DNA of 25,222 bases from Thomasclavelia sp. GTDB taxonomy: Bacteria > Bacillota_I > Bacilli_A > Erysipelotrichales > Coprobacillaceae. The position numbers and the translations under genes were made by a program. This document shows, piece by piece, positions 16,545 through 25,222 of the stretch; positions within the stretch are counted from its first letter, which is position 1; each line of letters opens with the position of its first letter. The DNA lies in assembly GCA_020025035.1 (NCBI GenBank), contig JAHHSU010000013.1:1-25222 (forward strand). Direction: 5' to 3'. The notes under the pieces are model-generated. The model ran no database searches. It worked only from the letters and a program-made list of their open reading frames with translations, and was not told the DNA's origin.

Positions 16545-19500
16545 CTATTCTACTCCTTTTAAAGACTCCACCATATCAATTTTACTAAGTGAACGTTTCA
16601 TCCATATATTAATCAATTTACTAAATACAAAAGTTAAAATAAATGCTAAGATATAATCAATTAATTCTAATTTTCGATAAAACATTGTAATATCAACTTC
16701 TACAGTAGAAACAATAAAATGATGTAGCCATGTTCCTAACAACAATCCAATCAACGATCCTATAACTGTTAAATAAATATTTTCTTTAAATACATATTGA
16801 TATACTTCTTTATCATAAAAACCTAATACTTTAATTGTAGCAATTTCATTTTTTCGTTCCTGAATATTAATATTTGTTAAATTATAAATAACAATAAAAT
16901 CAAGTAATGCTGCAAATATCGTAATTAAAATAACAACAATATTAATACTATTCATCATTTGATCAAAATTTGAAATTAACGTAGATGTTAAAGTTACTCC
17001 ATTAATTTGATCATATTGATTAAGATTATTTTCTAATGTAGAAATATTTATTGTACTATTTGGCTTTAAATTAAATATGATTTCATTGTATTTTGGAACA
17101 TCATTAGTCAGTTGTTGATAATATGACGATGACATGTAAATATAATGATGATAGTAATTTTCACAAATCATCTCAATTTTCATATCATATGTTTTATCTT
17201 GAATAGTTAGATTTATATGATCCCCTTGAGAAACCTTTAACATTTCAGCTGCTTTTTGAGTGATGATTATCCCATTATCATCTAATGATTTTTGTTTTCC
17301 ATTGTTATCATAAAAGTGAATCATATTAGATGATGTATTGTCCATAATTTTTAAGTTTAAATATAAATCTTGATATTTTGTAGATGAGGCAATTGCATTT
17401 TGATTTTGAACAAAATCAAGTACGTTTACATCATTTTCTTGTTTTAACTGGTTTGTTAACTGTTGCATTTGATCTTCACTTAAATCATCATGTATAGAAA
17501 TTGATCCATCATAAGTCCATACCTTATTAAATTGACGTGGAATAATTTCTTGTATTGAAGTTTTCAAACCAAAACCAGTTAAAATTAAGGCAGAACATCC
17601 TGCAATTCCTATCAAAGACATTAAAAATCGTTTTTTGTATCGTATCATATTGCGTATTGTAATCTTATTATGAAAGGAAAGATGTTTCCATATAAAACTC
17701 ATTCTTTCTAAAATCGTTCTTTGCCCACATTTTGGAGGTTTAGGCCTTAAAAGTGATGCAGTTTTATTATTTAGTTCATTAAAGATAACAAATAATGTTG
17801 CAATTAAATTAATCCCCACACAAATAACTAAAGTTGAAAATATAGTAATATTTGACACAACAATATGAATAGGTGCATTCACATTATACATAAGTGTAGT
17901 ATACAAATAATATATAATACGCGTAAAAAATTGTGTTCCAAATATAATTCCAGTTATTCCAGCACAAAGAGTTGCTAATAATATATATCGAATATATAAC
18001 ATGTAAACATCTTTTTTTGAATACCCTAATGCACGTAATACACCACATTGAGTTCTTTGTTCTTCCACCATTCTAGTCATTGTTGTTAAAGATACTAATG
18101 CTGCAACTAAGAAAAATATCAGTGGAAAAACATTAGATAAAGCAAGCATTGCTTTTGTATCACTTTGATAACTCATTAACCCTTCATTTTGATTAATTGA
18201 AAATGCAAATAAATTTATATTTGGTAACAAGTCAATATTTTGTCGATATTGTTCAATTTTACTTTTTGTACGATCTAACATAGAACTTGTATCATCTATA
18301 ATTTGGTTGGCTTGATTGATTCTACTTTCAAGTAATGTTTTATTATTTTGTAGTTGTTGTTCTAGTTGATCTAGTTCATTATCTACTAATTCTAATGATG
18401 ATTTTTTGCTAGTTAACTGTTGCATTTTTGTAAGAGTTAATTCTAAATAATCAAGACGGCTTAAAAATACTTGAGCATCAATATGATTAAGATTAGATAC
18501 TGAATTGCTTGTATTTAATTGACTAGAAGTTTCTAAATATTGTAATTTTTGTTGATATTCTTCAATTGTATGATTTATTTTATCAATTCTAGAACGAATA
18601 TTTGTCGTATCTTGATCCAATGAATTTTGATTTTCTACAAGGTTTTTTTGTAATTTGTCTAATTCTAATTGTATTTTAGAAATTTTAGCTGTAGATTCAC
18701 GGCTAAATGATTCTATATCTAATTGATTTAGGTTATTTGAATTGTCTTGAACTTGACTAGCTTGTTGTATATAATCATCCCTTAATCTAAAATAACGGTC
18801 TTCTAACTGATTTTGTAATTGTTGTTCAATTACATCTTTTATCTTATTAGATTGATCTTGATATTGTGTAGAAAAAATATTAAATGTAGATGGCATATCA
18901 TATTCTACTATCATTTCATTAACTAAATCAGACTCTTGGTTAGAAACAAATTGATTAGATGACAAAACAAATTCTTTAGCATCTTCCTTAGATAAAATAA
19001 CAAATGCATCATTATTAATATTCGTAAAAGAATTAGAGCCACGCATTAGTTGGGTAATATACCTAGAATCATTTACAATTCCAACCACTTCAAATTCTTT
19101 TTCATAGTTACTTGTTTGAAGTTTTATACTTTTTCCTAAAAGTTGTTTAGATTTTAATGAATTATCAAGTAATATTTCTCCATCTTTTTGAATATTTCTT
19201 CCTTCAATAACATCTGGTGTATGAAAATAATCGTCAGCACTATGTGCAACAACGCTATAATAATGAGATTCATACATCATCAATGCATCAAACCTATATA
19301 CACCAGAAACTTGCTTAACACCAGAAATTTGTTGAACTGTATCAATATCTTCTTGTGAAAAACCAATTGTTGAAAAAATAGATAAATCAGCTAAATGATG
19401 TTGTCGTATAGTATCACTTAAAGATTGTTGCATAGAAATAGGAGTACTTCTAAGACCGGCAAAAAAGGCTGAACCTATAAACACAATTAAAAAAATAGAA

Positions 19501-19568
19501 ATAAATCTAGATTTTGTCTTTTTTATTCCGCGTTGGAATATAAGATGGTACGATTTTCTTTTCATCAT
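16545..19568 (-). CDS. FtsX/MacB-type ABC transporter permease with long extracytoplasmic coiled coil
   Basis: Membrane subunit, 1007 residues, of an ABC system whose ATPase is encoded directly upstream (stop and start touch: TAAATG). It is a double FtsX protein. TM1 lies at about 22-40, then an extracellular MacB-like periplasmic-core region (about 45-235), then a Gln/Leu/Asn-rich heptad region of about 200 residues (about 240-445) predicted to form a coiled coil, then TMs near 475-500, 525-550 and 570-597. A second unit has a TM at about 647-668, another extracellular domain (670-870) and three TMs (about 875-990). Both units keep the cytoplasmic coupling motif (VEEQRTQCGVLRALGYSKKDVY and NIQERKNEIATIKVLGFYDK). 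Such proteins act by mechanotransmission (export, lipoprotein release, peptide resistance, hydrolase control) and not by classical transport. The actual substrate is unknown. There are two adjacent start ATGs; the ribosome site is weak, suggesting coupling. Confidence 0.92.
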   Translation of the reverse strand: MMKRKSYHLIFQRGIKKTKSRFISIFLIVFIGSAFFAGLRSTPISMQQSLSDTIRQHHLADLSIFSTIGFSQEDIDTVQQISGVKQVSGVYRFDALMMYESHYYSVVAHSADDYFHTPDVIEGRNIQKDGEILLDNSLKSKQLLGKSIKLQTSNYEKEFEVVGIVNDSRYITQLMRGSNSFTNINNDAFVILSKEDAKEFVLSSNQFVSNQESDLVNEMIVEYDMPSTFNIFSTQYQDQSNKIKDVIEQQLQNQLEDRYFRLRDDYIQQASQVQDNSNNLNQLDIESFSRESTAKISKIQLELDKLQKNLVENQNSLDQDTTNIRSRIDKINHTIEEYQQKLQYLETSSQLNTSNSVSNLNHIDAQVFLSRLDYLELTLTKMQQLTSKKSSLELVDNELDQLEQQLQNNKTLLESRINQANQIIDDTSSMLDRTKSKIEQYRQNIDLLPNINLFAFSINQNEGLMSYQSDTKAMLALSNVFPLIFFLVAALVSLTTMTRMVEEQRTQCGVLRALGYSKKDVYMLYIRYILLATLCAGITGIIFGTQFFTRIIYYLYTTLMYNVNAPIHIVVSNITIFSTLVICVGINLIATLFVIFNELNNKTASLLRPKPPKCGQRTILERMSFIWKHLSFHNKITIRNMIRYKKRFLMSLIGIAGCSALILTGFGLKTSIQEIIPRQFNKVWTYDGSISIHDDLSEDQMQQLTNQLKQENDVNVLDFVQNQNAIASSTKYQDLYLNLKIMDNTSSNMIHFYDNNGKQKSLDDNGIIITQKAAEMLKVSQGDHINLTIQDKTYDMKIEMICENYYHHYIYMSSSYYQQLTNDVPKYNEIIFNLKPNSTINISTLENNLNQYDQINGVTLTSTLISNFDQMMNSINIVVILITIFAALLDFIVIYNLTNINIQERKNEIATIKVLGFYDKEVYQYVFKENIYLTVIGSLIGLLLGTWLHHFIVSTVEVDITMFYRKLELIDYILAFILTFVFSKLINIWMKRSLSKIDMVESLKGVE

Positions 19569-20273
19569 TTACCATTCAATCAAATCAATAGATACAGGAT
19601 TTTCTATTATTTCTGTTTTTTCTACTTTTCCATTTTTTAAATGAATTACTCGATCAGCCATCGGTGCAATTGCTAAATTATGTGTAATCACAACTACAGT
19701 CATTTGATACATATCTGTCATTTCTCGTAACAATTGTAGAATTTTTTTACCTGTCTTATAATCTAGTGCTCCTGTAGGTTCATCACAAAGTAATAATTTT
19801 GGATTTTTTGCAATAGCCCGAGCTATTGCAATACGTTGTTGTTCACCACCAGAAAGTTGTGATGGAAAATTATTCATTCGCTGTTCTAAACCTACTTGTT
19901 TAATAACATCATTTGCCTTTAAAGGATTTTTACATATTTGTGTAGCTAATTCAACATTTTCTAATGCAGTAAGATTTTGAATAAGATTATAAAATTGAAA
20001 TACAAAGCCAATATCATCACGTCTATATTTAGTTAATTGAAGATCATCGTACTTTGTAATATCAACATTATCCACATATATTGAACCACTAGTAGCATTA
20101 TCCATGCCACCTAATAAATTTAAAATTGTAGTTTTGCCTGCACCTGATGCCCCAACAATAACAACAAATTCTCCTTTATTGATTGAAAAATTAACACAAT
20201 TACTAGCATTAATCATAACCTCTCCCATCGTATATGATTTAGTAACATTATCAAATTCAATAAACGAATGCAT
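19569..20273 (-). CDS. ABC transporter ATP-binding protein, MacB/LolD type
   Basis: Cytoplasmic ATPase that powers the FtsX-type permease encoded immediately downstream. 234 residues from the ATG at 20271-20273, chosen because gggaggg lies 5 bases upstream; the longer frame of 10 extra codons would include that site. Walker A GASGAGKT at 41-48, Q-loop Q93 (VFQFYNLI), signature LSGGEQQ at 140-146, Walker B LLLCDEPTGALD with D164/E165, and the switch H198 (VVITHN). The DEPTGALD and FVFQ patterns place it in the MacB/LolD/FtsE group. It starts about 50 bases after the ktrA stop with no terminator between, so it may be a distal part of the flavoprotein-ktr transcript or have its own weak promoter in that gap. 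Confidence 0.95.
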   Translation of the reverse strand: MHSFIEFDNVTKSYTMGEVMINASNCVNFSINKGEFVVIVGASGAGKTTILNLLGGMDNATSGSIYVDNVDITKYDDLQLTKYRRDDIGFVFQFYNLIQNLTALENVELATQICKNPLKANDVIKQVGLEQRMNNFPSQLSGGEQQRIAIARAIAKNPKLLLCDEPTGALDYKTGKKILQLLREMTDMYQMTVVVITHNLAIAPMADRVIHLKNGKVEKTEIIENPVSIDLIEW

Positions 20274-20301
20274 TTTTATCCCTCCCCTAAATAACCTATA
20301 C

Positions 20302-20314
20302 ACTATCCAATAGT
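20302..20314. promoter_or_regulatory. Short inverted repeat before the ABC transporter genes
   Basis: ACTAT-CCA-ATAGT, a 5-3-5 inverted repeat about 30 bases before the ATPase start in the short gap after ktrA. It could be an operator for the ABC genes, but no convincing -35/-10 pair surrounds it. Confidence 0.25.
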
Positions 20315-20324
20315 TTATCTTATT

Positions 20325-20993
20325 TTATTTTGTTAGATAATCATATTTTTCCATATTAATGGTTTCCCCAATAACTAAAAATTGATCACCATCATGAATA
20401 ACATAATCAGGGTTAACTGTTAAATGTAAATGTTGGCGTCCAGCATATCTAACACCTAAAATATTCATTTTAAATTTTGCTCTGACATTTAAATCTTTAA
20501 TTGTATGACCTATCCAAGCATGTGGAGCTTTCATCTCGATAATACTGTAATTTTCATCTACTTCAATCATTTCTACAATATTATTCCTTACTAAACGTTT
20601 TGCTACTTTTTCACCCATATCACGTTCTGCTCGAATAACTTTATCTGCACCAATTTTTTCTAAAATTTGCATACATTGCTTATTTTTTGCTTTTGCCACT
20701 ACATAAGGAACCTTTAGTTCCTTTACGTTCATTGTAACAAGTGTACTAGCTTCAAAGTGATTTCCTATTGCTACCACTGCACCATCAAACTCACTAATTC
20801 CTAATGATCTTAAATCATTAATATTTGTTGCATCAAGTTGCACTGCTTTAGTCACAAAAGGAGCTATTCTATCTACACAATTTAAATCTCGATCAATTGC
20901 TAATACCTCTACACCTAAATTTGATAAAGTCTTAGATACTGTAGATCCAAAAACCCCTAATCCAATTACTACAAACTGTTTACTTTTTTTCAT
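20325..20993 (-). CDS. ktrA: Ktr potassium uptake regulator KtrA (RCK domains)
   Basis: Cytoplasmic gating ring subunit of the Ktr potassium channel. 222 residues from the ATG at 20991-20993, preceded by aggtgg at 5 bases; the GTG three codons earlier is part of that site. The RCK_N Rossmann fold has GLGVFG at about 11-16 and the acidic end of strand 2 in LAIDRD, and binds ATP/ADP or NAD(H). The middle has VAIGNHFEASTLVTMNVKELKVPYVVAKA and EKIGADKVIRAERDMG, and the C-terminal RCK_C domain (about 140-215) in KtrA homologues binds cyclic di-AMP. Similarity to B. subtilis KtrA, which is also 222 residues, is clear along the whole length. It follows ktrB with 9 bases between stop and start, so both subunits are made together. 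Confidence 0.96.
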   Translation of the reverse strand: MKKSKQFVVIGLGVFGSTVSKTLSNLGVEVLAIDRDLNCVDRIAPFVTKAVQLDATNINDLRSLGISEFDGAVVAIGNHFEASTLVTMNVKELKVPYVVAKAKNKQCMQILEKIGADKVIRAERDMGEKVAKRLVRNNIVEMIEVDENYSIIEMKAPHAWIGHTIKDLNVRAKFKMNILGVRYAGRQHLHLTVNPDYVIHDGDQFLVIGETINMEKYDYLTK

Positions 20994-21002
20994 ATAATCC
21001 AC

Positions 21003-22382
21003 CTAACCTATTAAAATTTCACCCTTAGGATAAACACGTTTTGATTGATTAATATCCAAACGTCCTGTAAAAGACAACATCATTGTCATAGGTCCAATTC
21101 GACCAATATACATTAAAATAATAATTGCAATTTTTCCAATACATGATAATGTCATCGTATAATTAGCACTTAATCCAACTGTACCAAATGCAGAAAAAAC
21201 TTCAAACATTAAATCAATAAAATTATCTGGATCAGTAATAGAAAGAACTAATATTCCGCTAAAAACTACTAAAATAGAAATAAATAACATTGTCACAATA
21301 TGTTTTAATAAATCTGTGTCAATCCTTCTTTCAAAACAATGAATACTACTTTCTCCTCTAAAAGAAGATTTTGCAGTTGCAACAATTAAGCCTAATGTAG
21401 TTGTCTTGATTCCTCCTGCAGTTCCTGCAGGTGAGCCACCTATAAACATAAAAATACACATAAATACTTTTGTACATAAATTTAGTGCACCATAATTAAT
21501 CGAGGCAAACCCTGCCGTACGCAACGTGACTGATTGAAAAAATGAACACAATATTTTTTTAGAAAAACTTAAATGTTCTAACTGATTGTGATATTCAAAT
21601 ATAAGTACAAGTAAAGTTCCTAGACCTAGTAAAACAGTTGAAACAACAATCACTAACTTAGAATGAAGTTCAAGTGTTTTCCAAATTTTTCTTAAAGTAA
21701 ATCGATTTTGAATCCCCGCTTTTATTTTATTTGCCACATCAAACCACACATAAAATCCTAATCCACCTAATATAATCAAACTTGCAATAGTAAGATTTAC
21801 AAGCGTATTAGTTTGATATGACATTAAACTAGTATCACCTAAAATATCAAATCCCGCATTACAAAATGCAGAAATAGAATGAAATACACCATAATACATT
21901 CCTTTTATGATTCCATAATCTCTAGTAAACTGTATAGACAACAAAATTGCCCCTATAAGTTCAATTAAAAATGTATACCCAATTACATTTTTTAAAAAAC
22001 GTGGTATGTTATGTAACGATGTCACACTTAATGCTTCTTGTAAAGTTAATTTTGAATTAAGTGTCATTTTTTTTGCATATACAAATATCATTGAAATAAA
22101 AGTAATAAACCCCAACCCACCTATTTGTATGAGTAACAAAATAACCACTTGTCCAAAAATACTATATTGTTGAACTGGAACAACTGGAACTAATCCAGTT
22201 ACACATGTTGCAGATGTAGCAATAAATAGATTATTTAAATAACTAGTGGGTGCACCTTTATTTGCAATTGGTAAGGACAATAAAACAGATCCTACTAAAA
22301 TAACAAATATAAAACTAAATGCAATTTTTCTAGTAGCACTCATTGGTTTTGCATGTTTGATTTTTTTCTTTATTTCTCTCAT
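21003..22382 (-). CDS. ktrB: Ktr potassium uptake channel subunit KtrB
   Basis: Membrane pore of the Ktr potassium uptake system (TrkH/KtrB superfamily), 459 residues. The four pseudo-repeats each show a selectivity filter: TSATCVTGL (56-64, G63), SAFCNAGF (171-178, G177), LRTAGFASI (with G291) and FSAFGTVGLS (with G403). The third repeat has the glycine-rich intramembrane gate loop GGSPAGTAGGIKTTT (about 315-329). The C-terminal IGRIGPMTMMLSF is typical. The ATG overlaps the TGA of the COG2509 flavoprotein gene (ATGA), and an aggtagag site lies in that gene's end, so translation is probably coupled. KtrA follows. No cyclic di-AMP (ydaO) riboswitch was recognised in the short space before the operon. 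Confidence 0.97.
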   Translation of the reverse strand: MREIKKKIKHAKPMSATRKIAFSFIFVILVGSVLLSLPIANKGAPTSYLNNLFIATSATCVTGLVPVVPVQQYSIFGQVVILLLIQIGGLGFITFISMIFVYAKKMTLNSKLTLQEALSVTSLHNIPRFLKNVIGYTFLIELIGAILLSIQFTRDYGIIKGMYYGVFHSISAFCNAGFDILGDTSLMSYQTNTLVNLTIASLIILGGLGFYVWFDVANKIKAGIQNRFTLRKIWKTLELHSKLVIVVSTVLLGLGTLLVLIFEYHNQLEHLSFSKKILCSFFQSVTLRTAGFASINYGALNLCTKVFMCIFMFIGGSPAGTAGGIKTTTLGLIVATAKSSFRGESSIHCFERRIDTDLLKHIVTMLFISILVVFSGILVLSITDPDNFIDLMFEVFSAFGTVGLSANYTMTLSCIGKIAIIILMYIGRIGPMTMMLSFTGRLDINQSKRVYPKGEILIG

Positions 22383-23950
22383 TTTACTCTACCTTCAATA
22401 ATAATTTCAGAACATTTTATTCCATCTATTGCAGAAGTTGTAATACCACCTGATGCTCCTGCTCCTTCTCCAATAGGATAAATACCTAAAATATTAGTTT
22501 GATAATAATCGTCTCGAAGAATTTTTAAAGGAGATGAACTTCTACTTTCAACTGCAGTAATAACACCATGGCTAGAAGCAAATCCAGGTATTTTCTTTTC
22601 AAATGCTTTAAATCCTTCTTTTAATGAATCTACAATGTAATCAGGAAAAATATCTTTAATCATTGCAAATTTTGTTCCTGGTTTATAAGTTGGAATTACC
22701 TCTTTAAACCCCGTAGAAATACGATCCATCAAAAAATCCTCAACTAATTGCACTGGAGCTTCATACGATTTACCTGCTATGTCAAATGCTTTTTTTTCTA
22801 ATTCTTGTTGAAATTTAATTCCAGCAAATAAATCAGATTCATCAAAATCACTAGGTAAAATAGAAACTAAAACTGCACTATTAGCATTTTTACTATCACG
22901 AGCATATCTACTCATTCCATTAGTTACAATAGAATTCTTTTCACTACTACTTGCAACTACATAGCCTCCTGGACACATACAAAACGAATAAACCCCTCTA
23001 CCATTTAAACAATGATGAGATAATTTATAGTCTGCAGCTTTTAACTGGCTAGAAAAACTGTGATATTGATTTTGATTAATCATTTCTTGAAGGTGTTCAA
23101 CTCTTACACCAACAGAAAATGGCTTTTTGACCATCTGTATACCACGTTCATGAAGCATATAATAAGTTTTTCTTGATGAATGACCGATTGCTAAAACCAA
23201 ATGATCACAATACATTTCACTAATCATATCATTTCTTCTTATTTTTACAGTCTTTATTTTACCATTTAATGTCGTAAAATCAATAAATTCTGTATCAAAC
23301 ATAAAGATTCCACCTAAATCAATAATAGTTTGTCGCATATTCTTTACAACATTCACTAAATAATCTGTTCCAATATGTGGTTTAGCTTCATATAAAATAT
23401 CTTGAGGTGCACCATGTTTTACAAATTCTTCTAAAATATAATCAATACGTTTATCTTTAATATTTGTTGTTAGCTTCCCATCAGAAAATGTACCTGCACC
23501 ACCCTCACCAAACTGAATATTACTTTTAATATTTAATTTACCATAATTAAAAAATGTATCGATGTCCTGTTGCCTACGATCTACATCTTTTCCTTGTTCA
23601 ATAACAACAGGATTTAATCCTGCCTTAGCAAGATTTAAAGCACAAAACATTCCTGCTGGTCCACTTCCTACCACCACTACTTTTTCTTGATGAGTTGCAG
23701 GTAATACATTATAAGTGTCCTTTTTATAGTTAGTAACATTAGAATGCGTCTTAAGTAATCTTTGTTGATCACCAAAATATTCAAATGCAAAACTACATAT
23801 ATAATATACTGTTTGTCTTCTTGCATCGATGGAGCGTTTTAATAATATAATTTCCCCTAACTGATTCTTACGAATATTTAGAAAACTTGCCAGTATATTT
23901 GTATAATTTTGATCCTCAATTTTAACCTTTACATTACTAACTTTTAACAT
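22379..23950 (-). CDS. FAD-dependent oxidoreductase, COG2509 family
   Basis: Predicted soluble flavoprotein of 523 residues, similar to uncharacterised FAD-dependent dehydrogenases of the COG2509 type. An N-terminal domain of about 85 residues precedes the FAD-binding Rossmann motif VVVVGSGPAG (91-100, acidic E118). Then come the conserved GEGGAGTFSDGKLTT (148-162), YSFCMCPGG with C324 and C326, NGMSRYARDS, VESRSSSPLKILRD (467-480) and the C-terminal FAD-contacting YPIGEGAGASGGI (491-503). The Cys pair is a family feature but its role is unproven. The ATG has ggaggaaa upstream inside the previous gene, which it overlaps by 14 bases; its TGA overlaps the ktrB start. No substrate is known for this family. 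The family is recognised with confidence; any link to potassium uptake is only by context. Confidence 0.9.
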   Translation of the reverse strand: MLKVSNVKVKIEDQNYTNILASFLNIRKNQLGEIILLKRSIDARRQTVYYICSFAFEYFGDQQRLLKTHSNVTNYKKDTYNVLPATHQEKVVVVGSGPAGMFCALNLAKAGLNPVVIEQGKDVDRRQQDIDTFFNYGKLNIKSNIQFGEGGAGTFSDGKLTTNIKDKRIDYILEEFVKHGAPQDILYEAKPHIGTDYLVNVVKNMRQTIIDLGGIFMFDTEFIDFTTLNGKIKTVKIRRNDMISEMYCDHLVLAIGHSSRKTYYMLHERGIQMVKKPFSVGVRVEHLQEMINQNQYHSFSSQLKAADYKLSHHCLNGRGVYSFCMCPGGYVVASSSEKNSIVTNGMSRYARDSKNANSAVLVSILPSDFDESDLFAGIKFQQELEKKAFDIAGKSYEAPVQLVEDFLMDRISTGFKEVIPTYKPGTKFAMIKDIFPDYIVDSLKEGFKAFEKKIPGFASSHGVITAVESRSSSPLKILRDDYYQTNILGIYPIGEGAGASGGITTSAIDGIKCSEIIIEGRVK

Positions 23951-25151
23951 ACTTTTCCTCCATCATGATTTGCTTAAAAATTGCATTCCCTACTTGATAA
24001 GCTGATGCAAATGCAAAATGTAAATTATATCCTCCACAATCTCCATCGATGTCTAATACTTCCCCAACACCATAAAGTCCTGGAATTAATTTGGATTCCA
24101 ATGTCTTACTACAAAACTCTTTTAAAGATACTCCACCACTACATACTTGTGCACTTTGCTTATCTTTGGTACCAGATATTTTAAAACGATAATGCTTTAA
24201 TAAATGTACCATAATATCAATATTTTGATCATTAAACGACTCATTGAACTGTTTTTCTAAGAAATCTGCATATTTTTGATTTACAATGGAGTGGAAAGGA
24301 TGCACATTATTAACTTGAAGTAATTGTTTTAATTTACATGCTAGTTGCTTATCTGTGTACTGATCTAACGAGTCAATTTCAACTTCTATTTTTTTAAAAT
24401 CATAAACATAATAATATCTAGATAATTGCAATATTGATATTCCAGATAATCCATACTCTGTAAATAATATTTCCCCAGTTTCTTCCTTTATTAATGTATG
24501 ATTTGCATACAATCTAAATGTACCATGAATTCTCACGCCTTTTAAACTTTTATCCATATTTTGACATTTTAATTGAACTAATGCAGGAGTGGTAGGATAC
24601 ACATGATGATTTAATTTTTGAAATAATTGATATCCTATCTTGTCGCCACCTAAATGACATGCAGCATCACTTCCAGTTGCCATAATGACATAGTCACATA
24701 CATATTGACTACGATTTGTTGTAACAATAAATGAATCGCTTTTCTTTATTGAGGTAACTAATTCATTTGTCTTAAAATGAATAGAATATTGACTTAAATT
24801 GCGTTGAAAACAATTCAATACACTTTTTGCTTGTTCTGATTGAGGATACAATAAATTTCCCATCCATTTTGTCCACAACCCAATTGATTCAAAATACTTA
24901 ACAACATCAAATTCATTAATGATAGATTGTACTATTTCTTTATGGTGCCCGTGAAAATATTTCATATCTATTAATAAATTAGACATATTACATCTACCAT
25001 TACCAGTAGCTAAAAGTTTTTTTCCAAGAGAATCATTTTTTTCAATAATTAATATATTAGATTTCATCCCATTTTCATGTAGTTTTTTTCCAAGAGTAAT
25101 AGCACTTACTAACCCACTACATCCTCCACCTACAACAATAATTTGTTTCAC
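23937..25151 (-). CDS. NAD(P)/FAD-dependent oxidoreductase, HI0933/BaiN family
   Basis: Flavoprotein of 404 residues. The N-terminal FAD-binding motif is IIVVGGGCSG (G8-G10, G13); then IIEKNDSLGKKLLATGNGRCN (the ATGNGRCN signature at 48-55) and a C-terminal DIDGDCGGYNLHFAFASA block, both hallmarks of the HI0933 (YhiN) family. A member in Clostridium scindens (BaiN) has been linked to bile acid reduction, but most members have no known substrate. Start: the GTG at 25149-25151 has ggagg 8 bases upstream. An ATG at 25155-25157 is only 2 bases from that site and remains possible. A longer frame from TTG at 25190 is excluded because it lies upstream of the promoter -10 box. It is the first gene of the flavoprotein-ktr operon. 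Confidence 0.9.
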   Translation of the reverse strand: MKQIIVVGGGCSGLVSAITLGKKLHENGMKSNILIIEKNDSLGKKLLATGNGRCNMSNLLIDMKYFHGHHKEIVQSIINEFDVVKYFESIGLWTKWMGNLLYPQSEQAKSVLNCFQRNLSQYSIHFKTNELVTSIKKSDSFIVTTNRSQYVCDYVIMATGSDAACHLGGDKIGYQLFQKLNHHVYPTTPALVQLKCQNMDKSLKGVRIHGTFRLYANHTLIKEETGEILFTEYGLSGISILQLSRYYYVYDFKKIEVEIDSLDQYTDKQLACKLKQLLQVNNVHPFHSIVNQKYADFLEKQFNESFNDQNIDIMVHLLKHYRFKISGTKDKQSAQVCSGGVSLKEFCSKTLESKLIPGLYGVGEVLDIDGDCGGYNLHFAFASAYQVGNAIFKQIMMEEKYVKS

Positions 25152-25178
25152 GAGCATTACCTCCCTACATTCGAACAC

Positions 25179-25206
25179 ATTATAGCGCAAATTATCATTA
25201 AAGCAA
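25179..25206 (-). promoter_or_regulatory. Promoter of the flavoprotein-ktrBA operon
   Basis: Minus strand TATAAT (25184-25179) with TTGCTT (25206-25201) 16 bases upstream. Start of transcription would fall near 25172, leaving a leader of about 20 bases before the GTG start. This is the best formed promoter in the window and rules out upstream start codons for the first gene. Confidence 0.5.
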
Positions 25207-25222
25207 GATAAACATCATATTT

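Noticed and set aside
21003..25151. Mollicutes-type code (TGA as Trp) considered because of AT richness
   Set aside because: TGA ends the COG2509 gene exactly at the family's expected C-terminus, and tryptophan positions use TGG.

Overview
The window is a strongly AT-rich chromosomal segment of a Gram-positive-type bacterium. Dipicolinate synthase genes and a SpoIIIE-type translocase indicate a spore-forming low-GC Bacillota. Extreme AT richness, a lactocepin-like surface protease and overall protein character suggest an Erysipelotrichia/Coprobacillaceae-type gut anaerobe, but that placement is inference. TGA is used as a stop (for example at 22379-22381), so the code is the standard bacterial one and not the Mollicutes code. 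Fourteen of fifteen genes lie on the minus strand; only ptsI is on the plus strand. No tRNA, rRNA, CRISPR array, insertion sequence or prophage was seen.

Region 1 (1-7914, read right to left): spoVFA, spoVFB, rnjB, spoIIIE, ymfF, ymfH (cut by the window edge). This gene order matches the Bacillus subtilis spoVF-rnjB-spoIIIE-ymfF-ymfH neighbourhood without asd, dapG and dapA. It joins spore dipicolinate synthesis, an RNase J2-type protein with an unusually eroded active site, chromosome pumping, and a pair of M16 peptidase-like proteins (one catalytic, one lacking the zinc motif). Region 2 (7994-9352): a SteT-like amino acid transporter.

Region 3 (9471-14228): a 1555-residue secreted subtilisin-family protease of lactocepin type, with PA domain, Ig-like repeats and a C-terminal membrane anchor but no LPxTG. 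A hairpin terminator ends it. Region 4 (14229-16397): a 429-base divergent intergenic region, the richest regulatory stretch of the window (two inverted repeats, a candidate promoter and a near-consensus cre site), followed by ptsI (PTS enzyme I) without ptsH and its own terminator.

Region 5 (16479-25206): a minus-strand gene string starting from a recognisable promoter at the right edge. It encodes two flavoproteins (HI0933/BaiN family and COG2509 family), the potassium channel KtrB, its regulator KtrA, an ABC ATPase and a very large FtsX-type permease with a long extracytoplasmic coiled coil, ending in a terminator that faces the ptsI terminator. The first four genes overlap or nearly touch, so they are probably co-translated.

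Several start codons were chosen by Shine-Dalgarno spacing and differ from the longest possible reading frame (rnjB, spoVFA, the S8 protease, the ABC ATPase, ktrA, the HI0933-family gene). No clearly new multi-gene system was found. The items most worth a second look are the eroded RNase J2, the flavoprotein-KtrAB operon, the coiled-coil permease and the ptsI/protease intergenic region.
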